Positions 14,499 through 23,604 of a stretch of DNA of 27,988 bases are shown here, in pieces; position 1 is the first letter of the stretch; the number at the start of each line of letters is the position of its first letter. The position numbers were made by a program, and so were the translations under genes. The stretch comes from UBA7398 sp964567545 (lineage in GTDB: Bacteria; Actinomycetota; Actinomycetes; Nanopelagicales; Nanopelagicaceae): positions 1 to 27,988 of the forward strand of contig CAZMNB010000011.1 in assembly GCA_964567545.1 (NCBI GenBank), read 5' to 3'. The notes below the pieces were generated by a model. The model was not told the DNA's origin, did not search any database, and worked only from the letters and a program-made list of their open reading frames with translations.

Positions 14499-17087
14499 AT
14501 GCGAAAGTTCGCCGCAATATTTTTAGCAGTTTTCTCGCTATTTCTATTCCAGGAAATAAGTGCAATTGCTGCCCCGAGCGCACTATCACTTACCTTTCAC
14601 TACCAACGTCCTGCCGGAGATTATGAAGGTTGGAATTTGTGGCTCTGGAAAAATGTAGCTGATAACAATAAAGATGTGGCGATTTCATCAACTGGCGTGC
14701 AATTTAATGGGACTGATGAATTTGGAAAAGTGCTAAAAATACAGATTACGGAGATGTCAGCTTTTGAAAATCTAGGTTTTATTATCAGGTATAAAGAATG
14801 GGCTAATCGAGATACAAATGATGATCGGTTTATCACAAATTTTGACAGTTCGGGAAATGCTGAAGTTTGGCTAGTGCAAGGTGATAAGAAAGTTTATACC
14901 GCCCTTCCAGTTGTGGTTCCTCAGATTAATTCAGCAACAATTGACGGATTTCGGAAAATTACTGTTGAATTGAATAAGAAATTGAAATTGACCGGTTCAG
15001 GTAATGAGGGATTCTCACTAGCGTCCGGTCCGACCGTAGTTTCAGCGAAAGCAATTGATGGCGATGCGATAGGTGCGACCAAAATTGAATTAACACTTTC
15101 TGCGGACGTCTCAATTGGCACTAGTTATGCCATTTCGCACGTAACTTTTGGATCTGGTACAGCGATGACCGGAAACATAATGAACTCAGCTGACTTCAAC
15201 ACCAAGTTTACCTATACCGGAGATGATCTTGGAAATATTTATTCGAACTCTGAAACAAAATTTAGAGTTTGGGCGCCAACTGCAAAGAGCGTCTCACTTG
15301 TTACTTATGCATCGGCTAGCACGCTAGATAGCGCTGGGGTCGAGAAACCAATGTCACCAAGCGTTAATGGAACTTGGGTTATTACTCTATCTGGTGATCG
15401 AAATGGCTTGATTTATAATTATCGTGTCTCAGTTAATGGAGGCGTTAATGAAGCGGTGGATCCATACGTTCGAGCCACGATAATTAATGGCGACCGGGGA
15501 GTTGTTGTAGATCTTTCCAAAACTAATCCCGCAAATTGGAAAACTACCAAGCCGAAATTTTCCGGGGTTGCATCTGACGCCGTAATTTACGAGCTACATA
15601 TTAGAGATTTATCTTCAGATATCTCTGGTCAGTTCCCAGCGGATCATCGCGGCAAGTATCTTGCGTTAACCGATAAAAACATAACTTCAACCTCTGGTGG
15701 GTTGGCAGGGCTAGCGGCAATCAAAGATATGGGCATTTCCCATGTGCAGCTACAGCCATTTTTCGATTATGCATCAGTTGATGAAGCTAATCCAACTTTT
15801 AATTGGGGATATGACCCAGAGAATTACAATGTTCCAGAAGGTTCCTATTCGACTGATCCGGCAAATCCAATTAAACGAATAACTGAATTGAAAAGCGCGA
15901 TTCAAGCGCTACATGACAATGGACTTTTAATGATGATGGATACCGTCTATAACCATGTTTATGATGCTGGCAATTTTAGCCAAGAGAAAATTGTTCCAGG
16001 ATACTTTTTTAGAACCAATTTAAATGGCTCATATACAAATGGAAGTGGTTGCGGAAATGATGTTGCTTCGGAACGTCCTATGGTCCGCAAGTTCATAGTG
16101 GATTCTGTGAAGTTTTGGGCAACTGAATACAATATCGATGGCTTCCGCTTTGATTTGATGGGTTTGACAGATTTAACCACCATGACCCAAGCCCGTGATG
16201 CGATTAAGAAAATTAACCCAACAGCGCTAATCATTGGTGAAGGTTGGGATATGGGAACTCTGCCCGATTCAGTGAAATCAAACCAGAAAAACATTGCAAA
16301 ACTCGACGGCGTTGCGGTCTTTAACGATCAAATTCGGGATGGCATCAAAGGGTCAGTCTTTAATGGTGAAGAACCAGGATATGTAAATGGCAGTTCGGTT
16401 GGCAAAGAAGCTTCAGTTAGAACAGGTGTTGTCGGAAATGTTTTCTACTCCAAAGATTTCACAAATGCTTGGACTGCTAAAAACCCAACTCAATCAGTAA
16501 ATTATGTAGAAGCGCATGACAACTTAACTCTTGCCGATAAATTAGTTGCAAGTATGCCGAATGCTAAACCGGCACAGTTGACGCAGATTCACCGATTTGC
16601 TACCTCAATCGCGTTCTTATCCCAAGGAATTCCATTTATGCAAGCAGGCCAAGAATTTCAAAGATCGAAGAATGGTGATTCAAATAGCTATAAGTCTAGT
16701 GATGAGATTAACTCCTTGAAGTGGAACCTTCGCACCACCAACAAAACCACGGTCGATTATTTCAAAGGTTTGATTTCGCTTCGAAAAGCTCACCCTGCGT
16801 TTAGAATGGCTACGACAGCTCAAGTTAAAAGTAATCTAAAGTTTTTGGATATTGGCAATAATGTAGTTGCCTATTCGATAAACGGTAGCGCAGTAAAGGA
16901 TACTTGGAAAGAAATTGTAGTAATTCACAATCCAAACTTAGTTGCTATGAAAATTACTTTGCCAAAGAAAGCTAACTGGAGTGTTGTGGTTGATGCAGCG
17001 AAATCAGGGACATCAACATTGCGAACTCTGAATGGCGCAAATACTGTGTCAGCTCCACCTAATTCAACTTTGGTGTTGCACTCCTAG
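14499..17087 (+). CDS. pulA: Secreted type I pullulanase (GH13)
   Basis: 862 residues. Pullulanases cut alpha-1,6 branch points in pullulan and starch- or glycogen-like glucans. The signal peptide ends about residue 25 (AIAA). A CBM41-like domain (about 30-125, WNLWLWKN), a beta-rich linker domain and a CBM48-like domain (about 245-345, FRVWAPTAKSV) precede the barrel. The pullulanase motif appears as FNWGYDP (434-440; usually YNWGYDP). GH13 residues are visible: DTVYNHV, nucleophile D552 in GFRFD, acid/base E581 in IIGEGWD and D674 in EAHDN. GGAG lies 5 nt before the ATG. No anchor is seen, so it is probably released or loosely bound. The stop codon overlaps convergent nnrD in CTAG. Confidence 0.93.
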   Translation: MRKFAAIFLAVFSLFLFQEISAIAAPSALSLTFHYQRPAGDYEGWNLWLWKNVADNNKDVAISSTGVQFNGTDEFGKVLKIQITEMSAFENLGFIIRYKEWANRDTNDDRFITNFDSSGNAEVWLVQGDKKVYTALPVVVPQINSATIDGFRKITVELNKKLKLTGSGNEGFSLASGPTVVSAKAIDGDAIGATKIELTLSADVSIGTSYAISHVTFGSGTAMTGNIMNSADFNTKFTYTGDDLGNIYSNSETKFRVWAPTAKSVSLVTYASASTLDSAGVEKPMSPSVNGTWVITLSGDRNGLIYNYRVSVNGGVNEAVDPYVRATIINGDRGVVVDLSKTNPANWKTTKPKFSGVASDAVIYELHIRDLSSDISGQFPADHRGKYLALTDKNITSTSGGLAGLAAIKDMGISHVQLQPFFDYASVDEANPTFNWGYDPENYNVPEGSYSTDPANPIKRITELKSAIQALHDNGLLMMMDTVYNHVYDAGNFSQEKIVPGYFFRTNLNGSYTNGSGCGNDVASERPMVRKFIVDSVKFWATEYNIDGFRFDLMGLTDLTTMTQARDAIKKINPTALIIGEGWDMGTLPDSVKSNQKNIAKLDGVAVFNDQIRDGIKGSVFNGEEPGYVNGSSVGKEASVRTGVVGNVFYSKDFTNAWTAKNPTQSVNYVEAHDNLTLADKLVASMPNAKPAQLTQIHRFATSIAFLSQGIPFMQAGQEFQRSKNGDSNSYKSSDEINSLKWNLRTTNKTTVDYFKGLISLRKAHPAFRMATTAQVKSNLKFLDIGNNVVAYSINGSAVKDTWKEIVVIHNPNLVAMKITLPKKANWSVVVDAAKSGTSTLRTLNGANTVSAPPNSTLVLHS

Positions 17088-17959
17088 GTTAGAATTTTTT
17101 TAATAATTTCTGGAACTTTTGCAATAATTGCAGTTGCTGAAATTGGCCCACCACTAGAAGCTGCATGTGCTGCCAGCGCATGAACCATTGCGCCAGAAGC
17201 ACCAATGTCCATAATTTCAATTTCACCTTTGAGAATCGCGGCAGAGTTTGTTGCAACCAGCGCACCAATAATTCCTGCAAGTACATCACCAGAACCAGCG
17301 GTAGCTAGCCATGAAGTAGCCTGGGGCATTTCAATAACTCTTGAACCATTTGATAAATAGGTAGTGGAACCTTTCAATAAAACGCTTACCCCCAAACGGT
17401 TAGCAGACTCAATTACCCATTTTTTCGGGTTAGCAGCAATCATCGTGGAAGTTACTTTGATACCACGATTACTTAGCAATTTTGCAAGTTCATCAAAATG
17501 TGGCGTAATTAGAGTTGGCGATTTGAAAGTTCCAGTCAGGTATAGAGCTCCAGCATCTAATATAACTGGGACCGATTGGGAATTAGCTTTTCTTAAATCT
17601 CGATGACGTAACCAGTTCTCAAATCCATTACCCCTATCAGCAATTCCAGAGCCAAGCAGCCACGCGGTTACTCGATCAATTGAAGGTACAACTTCAGGTG
17701 AGGCGCTAAGGACTAACCCTTCAACAAACCGAACTGGTTGCCAACTCCAACTTTCATTTATTGGTTGAAACCGAACCATTCCGATTCCAGTTTTAACCGC
17801 AGCACTTGAAGTCAGAACCGCCGCGCCAGGATATTTATTAGAACCGGTGATTAAGCCAAGAACTCCTCTGGAGTATTTATGGTCAAGTTTGATGGGCTTG
17901 ACAATATATTTAGAAGTTTCTTTTACGGACCATTTTTCAAAATTGCTTTTGCTGACCAT
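17084..17959 (-). CDS. nnrD: ADP/ATP-dependent NAD(P)H-hydrate dehydratase
   Basis: 291-residue ribokinase-fold (CARKD) repair enzyme that converts the damaged cofactor S-NAD(P)HX back to NAD(P)H. Family motifs are KYSRGVLGLITGSNKYPGAA (about 28-47), VILDAGAL, LITPHFDE and the catalytic GSGDVLAG with D225. Many bacteria fuse this to an NnrE epimerase domain; here only the dehydratase is present, and the epimerase is not in the window. The ATG at 17959 is preceded by a TAAATT hexamer. Convergent with the pullulanase, with overlapping stop codons. Confidence 0.92.
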   Translation of the reverse strand: MVSKSNFEKWSVKETSKYIVKPIKLDHKYSRGVLGLITGSNKYPGAAVLTSSAAVKTGIGMVRFQPINESWSWQPVRFVEGLVLSASPEVVPSIDRVTAWLLGSGIADRGNGFENWLRHRDLRKANSQSVPVILDAGALYLTGTFKSPTLITPHFDELAKLLSNRGIKVTSTMIAANPKKWVIESANRLGVSVLLKGSTTYLSNGSRVIEMPQATSWLATAGSGDVLAGIIGALVATNSAAILKGEIEIMDIGASGAMVHALAAHAASSGGPISATAIIAKVPEIIKKILT

Positions 17960-17972
17960 GAGTTAATTTAAC
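17960..17972 (-). promoter_or_regulatory. Extended -10 promoter of nnrD
   Basis: On the reverse strand TGTTAAATT carries an extended -10 (TGn then TAAATT, 17965-17970) 5 nt before the ATG, giving a leaderless or nearly leaderless transcript. No Shine-Dalgarno sequence is seen. The remaining bases to 18094 show nothing recognisable. Confidence 0.4.
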
Positions 17973-18094
17973 ACCGACTTGCTAGTGCCTAGACCCACCT
18001 TCACTTGATTTTTAGCAGAAGAGAAATACGGTCATCATTTTCGAAACCGATAAATCCGATAGGAGGTTTTGTAGAACTTTTAATCAAAACAGAA

Positions 18095-18171
18095 TGGTGG
18101 GGCGAGTCGGGCTCGAACCGACGACGACCGGATTATGAGTCCGGGGCTCTAACCAACTGAGCTACCGCCCC
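18095..18171 (-). tRNA. tRNA-Met (anticodon CAT)
   Basis: Reading the reverse strand from 18171, the acceptor GGGGCGG pairs with TCGCCCC (one G-T), the D arm is TAGCTCAGTTGGTTAGAGC, and the anticodon arm CCGGA-CTCATAA-TCCGG shows CAT. The T arm carries GGTTCGAGCC. CCA is encoded at 18095-18097. A G1-C72 pair argues against an initiator, so it is an elongator Met tRNA or, less likely, an Ile tRNA read after lysidine modification. It starts 16 nt after the homocysteine methyltransferase gene on the same strand. Confidence 0.93.
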
Positions 18172-18187
18172 TAGTGGGAACGCAAGT

Positions 18188-19048
18188 TTAAGGGATATTA
18201 ATCGATTCAATATCCTTTGGAGATACGCCACAACAACCACCAATTATTTGCGCGCCTAATTCAATCCAATCCGCGATCAAGTCCGAGGAAAAAGCTCCAG
18301 AATTAGGTCCGCTCCATTCTTTGCGGTTTGCATCCCACTGGCGACCAGCATTGGGATAGACAATGTAAGGCAATTTTGAATTACCAGTTTTTAGAAGTTC
18401 GCTTATCAAGCTGGGTGCCGTGCAATTTACGCCAACTGCAAATGCATCCTTGTTTGTGGAAACCAGCTCTACTGCCTCACTAAATCTCTGATTAGCATTC
18501 GTTTTATTCTCCGAATTACAAGAGTAAGAAACCCAAAACGGAATTCTGGCATTGATTTCTGAGATCAACTCCAGAATTACTTCTACCTCTTGTAAATCAG
18601 GCATGGTTTCTAGCGCAAGAAAATCTGGTTCTGTTTCTATCAATATTTCTAACCTGCGTTGGTGAAATTCGCGTAATTTAGAATAGGAAACTCCGTAACG
18701 ACCTCGATATTCCGAGCCATCTGCCAGAGCGGCGCCATAAGGACCGACGCTCGCTGCAACTTTTTCGCTACCAGCTGCGGCAGACTTCGCTAAATCGGTA
18801 GATAGTTTAAGCGCGGAGGCAACTTCTGATTCGTTCCAGCCGCGTTCTTTACAACCAGAAAATGAAATTTGATAAGCAGAGGTGATAATTATTTCTGCGC
18901 CAGCATCTACAAAAGATCGGTGAGCGCGTTCAATTGCTTTTGGATTAGATCTAAGTAATTCACCGGTCCAAAGCGAAGTATTTAAGTTGATGCCAAGACC
19001 TTCAAGGGCTGTGGAAAGACCACCGTCTAACTTAGTTGCAGTCCTCAA
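18188..19048 (-). CDS. mmuM: Homocysteine S-methyltransferase
   Basis: 286 residues, a zinc-dependent single-domain enzyme that makes methionine from homocysteine using S-methylmethionine or S-adenosylmethionine as donor. The N-terminal LDGGLSTALE, ITSAYQIS, SVGPYG and ALETMPDLQE motifs and the zinc cysteines C209 (GVNCTAP) and C272-C273 (GGCCG) are all present, and the length is normal. The start is TTG at 19048, whose TTGA overlaps the stop of the acetoacetyl-CoA synthetase gene, so it depends on translation of that gene. tRNA-Met follows 16 nt downstream. The methyl donor cannot be settled from sequence. Confidence 0.92.
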   Translation of the reverse strand: MRTATKLDGGLSTALEGLGINLNTSLWTGELLRSNPKAIERAHRSFVDAGAEIIITSAYQISFSGCKERGWNESEVASALKLSTDLAKSAAAGSEKVAASVGPYGAALADGSEYRGRYGVSYSKLREFHQRRLEILIETEPDFLALETMPDLQEVEVILELISEINARIPFWVSYSCNSENKTNANQRFSEAVELVSTNKDAFAVGVNCTAPSLISELLKTGNSKLPYIVYPNAGRQWDANRKEWSGPNSGAFSSDLIADWIELGAQIIGGCCGVSPKDIESINIP

Positions 19049-20976
19049 TTTGATAACTCGGCAATATTTTTAAACCATTCGAGTGAATTAGGATTTGCTA
19101 ACGCATCACGATTTCGTATCATGCGTCCATTAATTACATCGGTTACTGCTAACTCAACTAATTTGTTACTTTTTGTTCTGGGTAATTCAGGTGCCGCAAT
19201 TATTAAATCTGGTACATGTCTAGGACTTGCATCGCTTCTCAATCGGGACTTAATCCGACTGACCAAATCTTTATCGAGTTTTACATCGCTTTTAAGTGTT
19301 ACAAAAAGTATTACACGAGTGTCATTATCCCAATCTTGAGAAACCGCCATTGCTTCAGTAATTTCCGGAAAAGTTTCCGCTATGCGATAGATCTCAGCAG
19401 TGCCAATTCGGACGCCTTTGGAATTTAAAGTTGCATCACTTCTTCCGAAAAGTATGAATCCACCATGTTCCGACCTGGCCGCAAAATCACCATGGGTCCA
19501 GACATTAGGAAAACCTTCAAAGTAGGCAGATTTATATTTGGTTCCGTCTATATCTCCCCAAAAGCCGATGGGCATAGAAGGGAATGGAACTGTGCAAACC
19601 AGCTCACCTTTCTCATTTATTGCGGCCGAGTTACCCTTTTCATCAAAGACCGCAGTTGCCATTCCCAAACATGCACCTTGGATTTCGCCACGATATACCG
19701 GCATAGTGGGAATCCCAGAAATAAAGCATCCACAGATATCAGTTCCACCTGACATGGAAACCAAATGAATATCATCTTTAATAAATTCGTAAATATAATC
19801 AAAACTCTCGGGTGCTAAAACAGAACCAGTTGAGATGACCATTCTTAATAATTCAAGATTACGGTTACTCCGAGCAGAAATTTCTGATTTACGGATTGTT
19901 TCAATATATTTTGCAGATAGACCAAGTACGGTAACTTTTTCCCTTTCCGCAATTTCTATCAAACGATCTTGATTAGGAAACATTGGATTTCCATCAAAAA
20001 GTACGATGGTTGCGCCACTGCCAAGCACATAGACCAGCCAGTTCCACATCATCCAACCACAGGTTGTGAAGAAAAAAATCTTGTCAGCTTCACTCAAATT
20101 CAAGTTGAAACGTTGTTCAGACCTCAGTTTTAGTAGAATTCCAGCAGCTCGATGAATCATACATTTTGGTTTTCCAGTCGTTCCGCTGGAAAACAGTACG
20201 AAACCTGGGTGATCAAAAGGCAAAGGTTCATACTTAGCTGGAGCGCTAACAAAGTCGGAAATCCAAGAATCAAATGTTTCGTATTCTGAATCATCTTTTG
20301 AAATTAAGACTATTTTTTTTAGCGATGGCAAACCTTTTACAATTTCTGATAAGCGCTCTAAACAATCAAAAGTTTTACCGCCATATGTATAGCTTTTGGA
20401 AGCTAATAGAAACACCGGGTTTATTTGTCCAAATCGATCTATAACTGCACTTGGTGCAAAATCTGGCGAAGCCGTGCTTACCACAGCGCCTATACTCAAG
20501 GCCGCAAGTGTAAAAATAACTGTTTCAATAACATTTGGTGTCCAAGCCACAACGCAATCGCCGACTTTCACATTCTCGCTTCGCATCGCAGCAGCGGTGG
20601 CGTTTACTCTCTCGCGGAGCGCTCCCCAAGTTAATTCAGTGCGCTCACCATCTTCTAAAATAGCGATAATCGCTATCTCATTATCTTCACCTTTAGCTAA
20701 TAGGTTCTCCGCCGTATTGACAGTGGCATCAGAAAAGAATTTAGCATCAGGAAAATATGGTGCAGGGGAATAGTAATTGACCCCTTTGTGCCCAATAATC
20801 TCGGATTCGTCCCAGACGCGTGCCCAAAATTCTCCCGGGTTTTCAATGCTCCACGTATGCAAATCCGAAAAATTTTCAATGCTTTTTGAAGTACTTTTCG
20901 ATACCCATTCGCTCAGCTTAGTTATCGGATTTGTGGCGATGCTAGAAGTACTTGGACTCCATAAAAAATTGGACAC
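19045..20976 (-). CDS. Acetoacetyl-CoA synthetase
   Basis: 643 residues, an ANL-superfamily adenylating enzyme that activates acetoacetate with ATP and CoA. Length and N-terminus fit acetoacetyl-CoA synthetases (about 650). The ATP loop SSGTTGKPKCMIH lies near residues 261-274; CGWMMWNWLVYVLGSGATIVL, SGGTDICGCF and HGDFAARSEHGGFILFGRSDATLNSKGVRIG follow in the family order, and the catalytic lysine region near PRTKSNKLVELAV is intact. Acetyl-CoA synthetase is the main alternative, but the C-terminal RNRDALANPNSLEWF tail is typical of the acetoacetate enzymes. The GTG start lies 8 nt after livM. Co-transcribed with the transporter; the divergent 3-hydroxybutyrate dehydrogenase would supply its substrate. 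Confidence 0.9.
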   Translation of the reverse strand: MSNFLWSPSTSSIATNPITKLSEWVSKSTSKSIENFSDLHTWSIENPGEFWARVWDESEIIGHKGVNYYSPAPYFPDAKFFSDATVNTAENLLAKGEDNEIAIIAILEDGERTELTWGALRERVNATAAAMRSENVKVGDCVVAWTPNVIETVIFTLAALSIGAVVSTASPDFAPSAVIDRFGQINPVFLLASKSYTYGGKTFDCLERLSEIVKGLPSLKKIVLISKDDSEYETFDSWISDFVSAPAKYEPLPFDHPGFVLFSSGTTGKPKCMIHRAAGILLKLRSEQRFNLNLSEADKIFFFTTCGWMMWNWLVYVLGSGATIVLFDGNPMFPNQDRLIEIAEREKVTVLGLSAKYIETIRKSEISARSNRNLELLRMVISTGSVLAPESFDYIYEFIKDDIHLVSMSGGTDICGCFISGIPTMPVYRGEIQGACLGMATAVFDEKGNSAAINEKGELVCTVPFPSMPIGFWGDIDGTKYKSAYFEGFPNVWTHGDFAARSEHGGFILFGRSDATLNSKGVRIGTAEIYRIAETFPEITEAMAVSQDWDNDTRVILFVTLKSDVKLDKDLVSRIKSRLRSDASPRHVPDLIIAAPELPRTKSNKLVELAVTDVINGRMIRNRDALANPNSLEWFKNIAELSN

Positions 20977-20984
20977 GTATTCAT

Positions 20985-22025
20985 TTACCTTATTGAATTC
21001 GACCTATTTAGCGAACGTTGTAAATATTTGAAACGGGATCGATAGTACGCCCCGGATAATCCACCGGGAGCAAACATTACGATAAAAATAAATATTAAAC
21101 CTAGAATAAATGTAGGTTCTGAAAGTGGTCCGCTAATAATTTTCGGAACATTTGCAAGAACTTCGCCTTGGTTTAGATCCTGCAGCCTTGTACTTAAGAA
21201 CGAATAAACAATGCCGCCAATAACTGCACCCCACCTGGTTGTTGGACCGCCCAGGATTACCATCAAAAGCAAGGCAATTGTTACGTCTGCAGTTGCCATG
21301 TGCGGCGCAGCGCTTCCAGCAACTAGAACCATCGCAGAGCCACAAATGCTGGCAAGAGTTCCCGCAATTACAAAGGATAATAATTTAAAGCGCGCTGGGT
21401 TTAGTCCAAGAACTGAAACTCTAACTTCATTATCGCGAAGCGCTGCAAAGACGCGACCTGCTGAAGTTTCAGTAACCCACCAAACTACTAGATAGACCAT
21501 TATTAATACCAAGAATGCCAGCCAATAAAGATACCTAGTATTTATGACTCCGATAAAAAATTGCGGAACTCTGTCTGCATTAAGCGCTAGTCCGTTTTCT
21601 CCATTGGTAAGCCCACCAAAGTTTCTGGCGATTATTACATGGCCCGCCTCTCCAAAAGCCAGCGTTACCATTGCAAAAGTGATGCCTTTTGTGCGAAGGG
21701 AAGCCGCTCCAACAAGATTAGCTAAAACAGCCGATATAGAAACTGCAGTAATCGCAGCTAAATATAATGGGAAATTATTATGGTTAATTAAAATTGTAGT
21801 TATATATGCTCCGCTTGCGAAAAAAAGCGCATGACCAAAAGAAAGTAGCCCTGTAAAGCCAAAGAGTAAGTCATAACTAAGCGCTAACGCACCATACAAG
21901 AAAGCGACTGCGAAGGTTTGCTGCATACCAGCACCTCTTAGAGGACCAACTCCAGCGATCGGCGCAATTGCAAGGAGTGCAACCAATATCGCCAATAATG
22001 GCCGGGAATACTTCCACCGCAACAT
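20985..22025 (-). CDS. livM: Branched-chain amino acid-type ABC transporter permease, LivM family
   Basis: 346 residues with about ten hydrophobic segments. The signature YDLLFGFTGLLSFGHALFFASGAY near residues 50-75 is the LivM hallmark, and GGPTTRWGAVIGGI with a downstream FAPGG cytoplasmic end are typical. It pairs with LivH to form the membrane pore. The ATG overlaps the livH stop by one base (TAATG). The substrate of this family ranges over branched-chain amino acids, urea, amides and short organic acids, so livM is used as a family label only. Confidence 0.93.
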   Translation of the reverse strand: MLRWKYSRPLLAILVALLAIAPIAGVGPLRGAGMQQTFAVAFLYGALALSYDLLFGFTGLLSFGHALFFASGAYITTILINHNNFPLYLAAITAVSISAVLANLVGAASLRTKGITFAMVTLAFGEAGHVIIARNFGGLTNGENGLALNADRVPQFFIGVINTRYLYWLAFLVLIMVYLVVWWVTETSAGRVFAALRDNEVRVSVLGLNPARFKLLSFVIAGTLASICGSAMVLVAGSAAPHMATADVTIALLLMVILGGPTTRWGAVIGGIVYSFLSTRLQDLNQGEVLANVPKIISGPLSEPTFILGLIFIFIVMFAPGGLSGAYYRSRFKYLQRSLNRSNSIR

Positions 22026-22906
22026 TATGAATTCACCTTACCAAGCAAGCCTTGCGGTCTAGTTAATAAGACAGTTGCTAATAGGAAAACAATGACAAAA
22101 TCACCCAATCCAGGAATGTAATAATTTGCGAATTGTTTAACCACGCCGATTAATAATGCAGCAAGTGCGCTTCCTCCGATTGAGCCCATTCCACCAACTA
22201 CAACAACTATGAATCCATATATTAGCCACGAACCAGCCATAAGCGGGGTAACTCCACCTTGATAGGCAGCAATGAGAACACCACCAATTCCGGCTGCAAA
22301 ACCACCAATGAAGAAGACTGTACTGAATGCTAACCGAACATTAATTCCTAACGCTGAAACCATCTGCCTATTCTCAACACCAGCTCTAATGATTAGTCCA
22401 ATTCGCGTGAATTTTAAGAGCAGAATTATCGCTACGAGAATAACGGTAGCCGTTCCAATATATGCAAACCGATCTACTGGAATATAGGCACTGCCAATTT
22501 GTACGGCGTTGATAAACCAAGTTGGGGTAGGAATCATCCGCAAATCATTGGTAAACCAACCGCCTAACATCGCACCTACTACTAGCGCTACTCCTACCGT
22601 TACCAGAGCTTGATCGATATGGCGGTCATAAAGTTTTGTAATTACTAGTTGTTCTACCAATAGGGCAAATAATCCAGCAGCAACTCCACCAATGAGTGCT
22701 GAACCAAAAAAAGTCCAAGTATTACTGGTTTTGAATACTTGGGTGGATACCCAAAGGCCCACAAATGCCCCGACTGTTAGGAAAGTTCCATGAGCGAAAT
22801 TTAGTACACCCATTAGGCCATATATTAAAGAGAGTCCGCTGGCGACTAAAAAATAAAGTGCCCCCAAACCAATTCCAGTGATAGAAATTAATAGAAATGT
22901 ATCCAT
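22025..22906 (-). CDS. livH: Branched-chain amino acid-type ABC transporter permease, LivH family
   Basis: 293 residues, hydrophobic throughout, with the LivH signature GLSLIYGLMGVLNFAHGTFLTVGAF near the N-terminus, GLIIRAGVENRQMVSALGIN (the ATPase-contact loop) and GGMGSIGGSALAALLIG. Normal length. The ATG overlaps the livF stop by one base (TGATG), so translation is coupled. Forms the transmembrane heterodimer with LivM. Confidence 0.94.
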   Translation of the reverse strand: MDTFLLISITGIGLGALYFLVASGLSLIYGLMGVLNFAHGTFLTVGAFVGLWVSTQVFKTSNTWTFFGSALIGGVAAGLFALLVEQLVITKLYDRHIDQALVTVGVALVVGAMLGGWFTNDLRMIPTPTWFINAVQIGSAYIPVDRFAYIGTATVILVAIILLLKFTRIGLIIRAGVENRQMVSALGINVRLAFSTVFFIGGFAAGIGGVLIAAYQGGVTPLMAGSWLIYGFIVVVVGGMGSIGGSALAALLIGVVKQFANYYIPGLGDFVIVFLLATVLLTRPQGLLGKVNS

Positions 22907-23604
22907 CAGTGACTATCTCCACTTACACCAAGCATAGATTTCACAAAATTCTCATTCTTAAGATTCTCGGGGCTACCTTGAAATACAACTTTTCCTTGAT
23001 CCATAACAATTATGTTTTCGGCAATTCGTTTCACTAAAGCTAAATTTTGTTCGACAAGTAACATAGTAGTAGTTCCAGCCACTTTGGCTAAGGCATCTGC
23101 AACTTCACCAACTAATTTAGGAGCTAATCCTTTAGTTGGTTCATCAATCAATAAAATCCTATTCTTATTTAGAAGTGCACGTGCAATTGCCACCATCTGT
23201 TGTTGACCACCCGAGAGAGTGCCAGCGCGTTGGGCTCCGCGCGCTTTTAGTTCTGGGAAAAGACTATAAATGAATTCGTAATTTGGAACTTCATCCCGGT
23301 GCGAAAGTGCCAGATTTTCTTTTACAGTAAGAGTAGCGAAAATTTCCCGATCTTCTGGAACATATCCAACCCCAAATTGCACGATTTTATAGGTGGCGAG
23401 TTTGGTAAGTGAGGTTTCGTCTAGTTCCATTGTTCCAAATGCTGGGTAGAAACCCATAATCGCTTTCAGCGTTGTGGACTTTCCAACGCCGTTTCTGCCT
23501 AATAGTGCAGTAACTTTGTTTTCTGGAACATTAAAAGTAATTCCATGCAATATTTTAGATCCATTCAGATCTACCTGTAAATCTTTAACCGATAATCCGC
23601 TCAT
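22906..23604 (-). CDS. livF: ABC transporter ATPase, LivF family
   Basis: 232 residues from ATG 23604. Walker A is GRNGVGKST, the signature LSGGQQQMVAIARAL and Walker B ILLIDEP with the P-loop partner TKGLAPKLV, the usual LivF ending to that motif. A longer frame starts at 23670 but lies inside livG and adds a non-homologous N-terminus, so it is rejected. ATG 23604 overlaps the livG stop by 4 bases (ATGA). Energises import with LivG. Confidence 0.94.
   Translation of the reverse strand: MSGLSVKDLQVDLNGSKILHGITFNVPENKVTALLGRNGVGKSTTLKAIMGFYPAFGTMELDETSLTKLATYKIVQFGVGYVPEDREIFATLTVKENLALSHRDEVPNYEFIYSLFPELKARGAQRAGTLSGGQQQMVAIARALLNKNRILLIDEPTKGLAPKLVGEVADALAKVAGTTTMLLVEQNLALVKRIAENIIVMDQGKVVFQGSPENLKNENFVKSMLGVSGDSH

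Noticed and set aside
17960..18094. Small gene or riboswitch in the gap before tRNA-Met
   Set aside because: An AGGAGG is present on the forward strand but no start codon with an open frame follows, and no stable conserved fold was recognised.
18095..18171. Initiator tRNA-fMet
   Set aside because: Bacterial initiators have a mismatched 1-72 pair; here position 1-72 is G-C.
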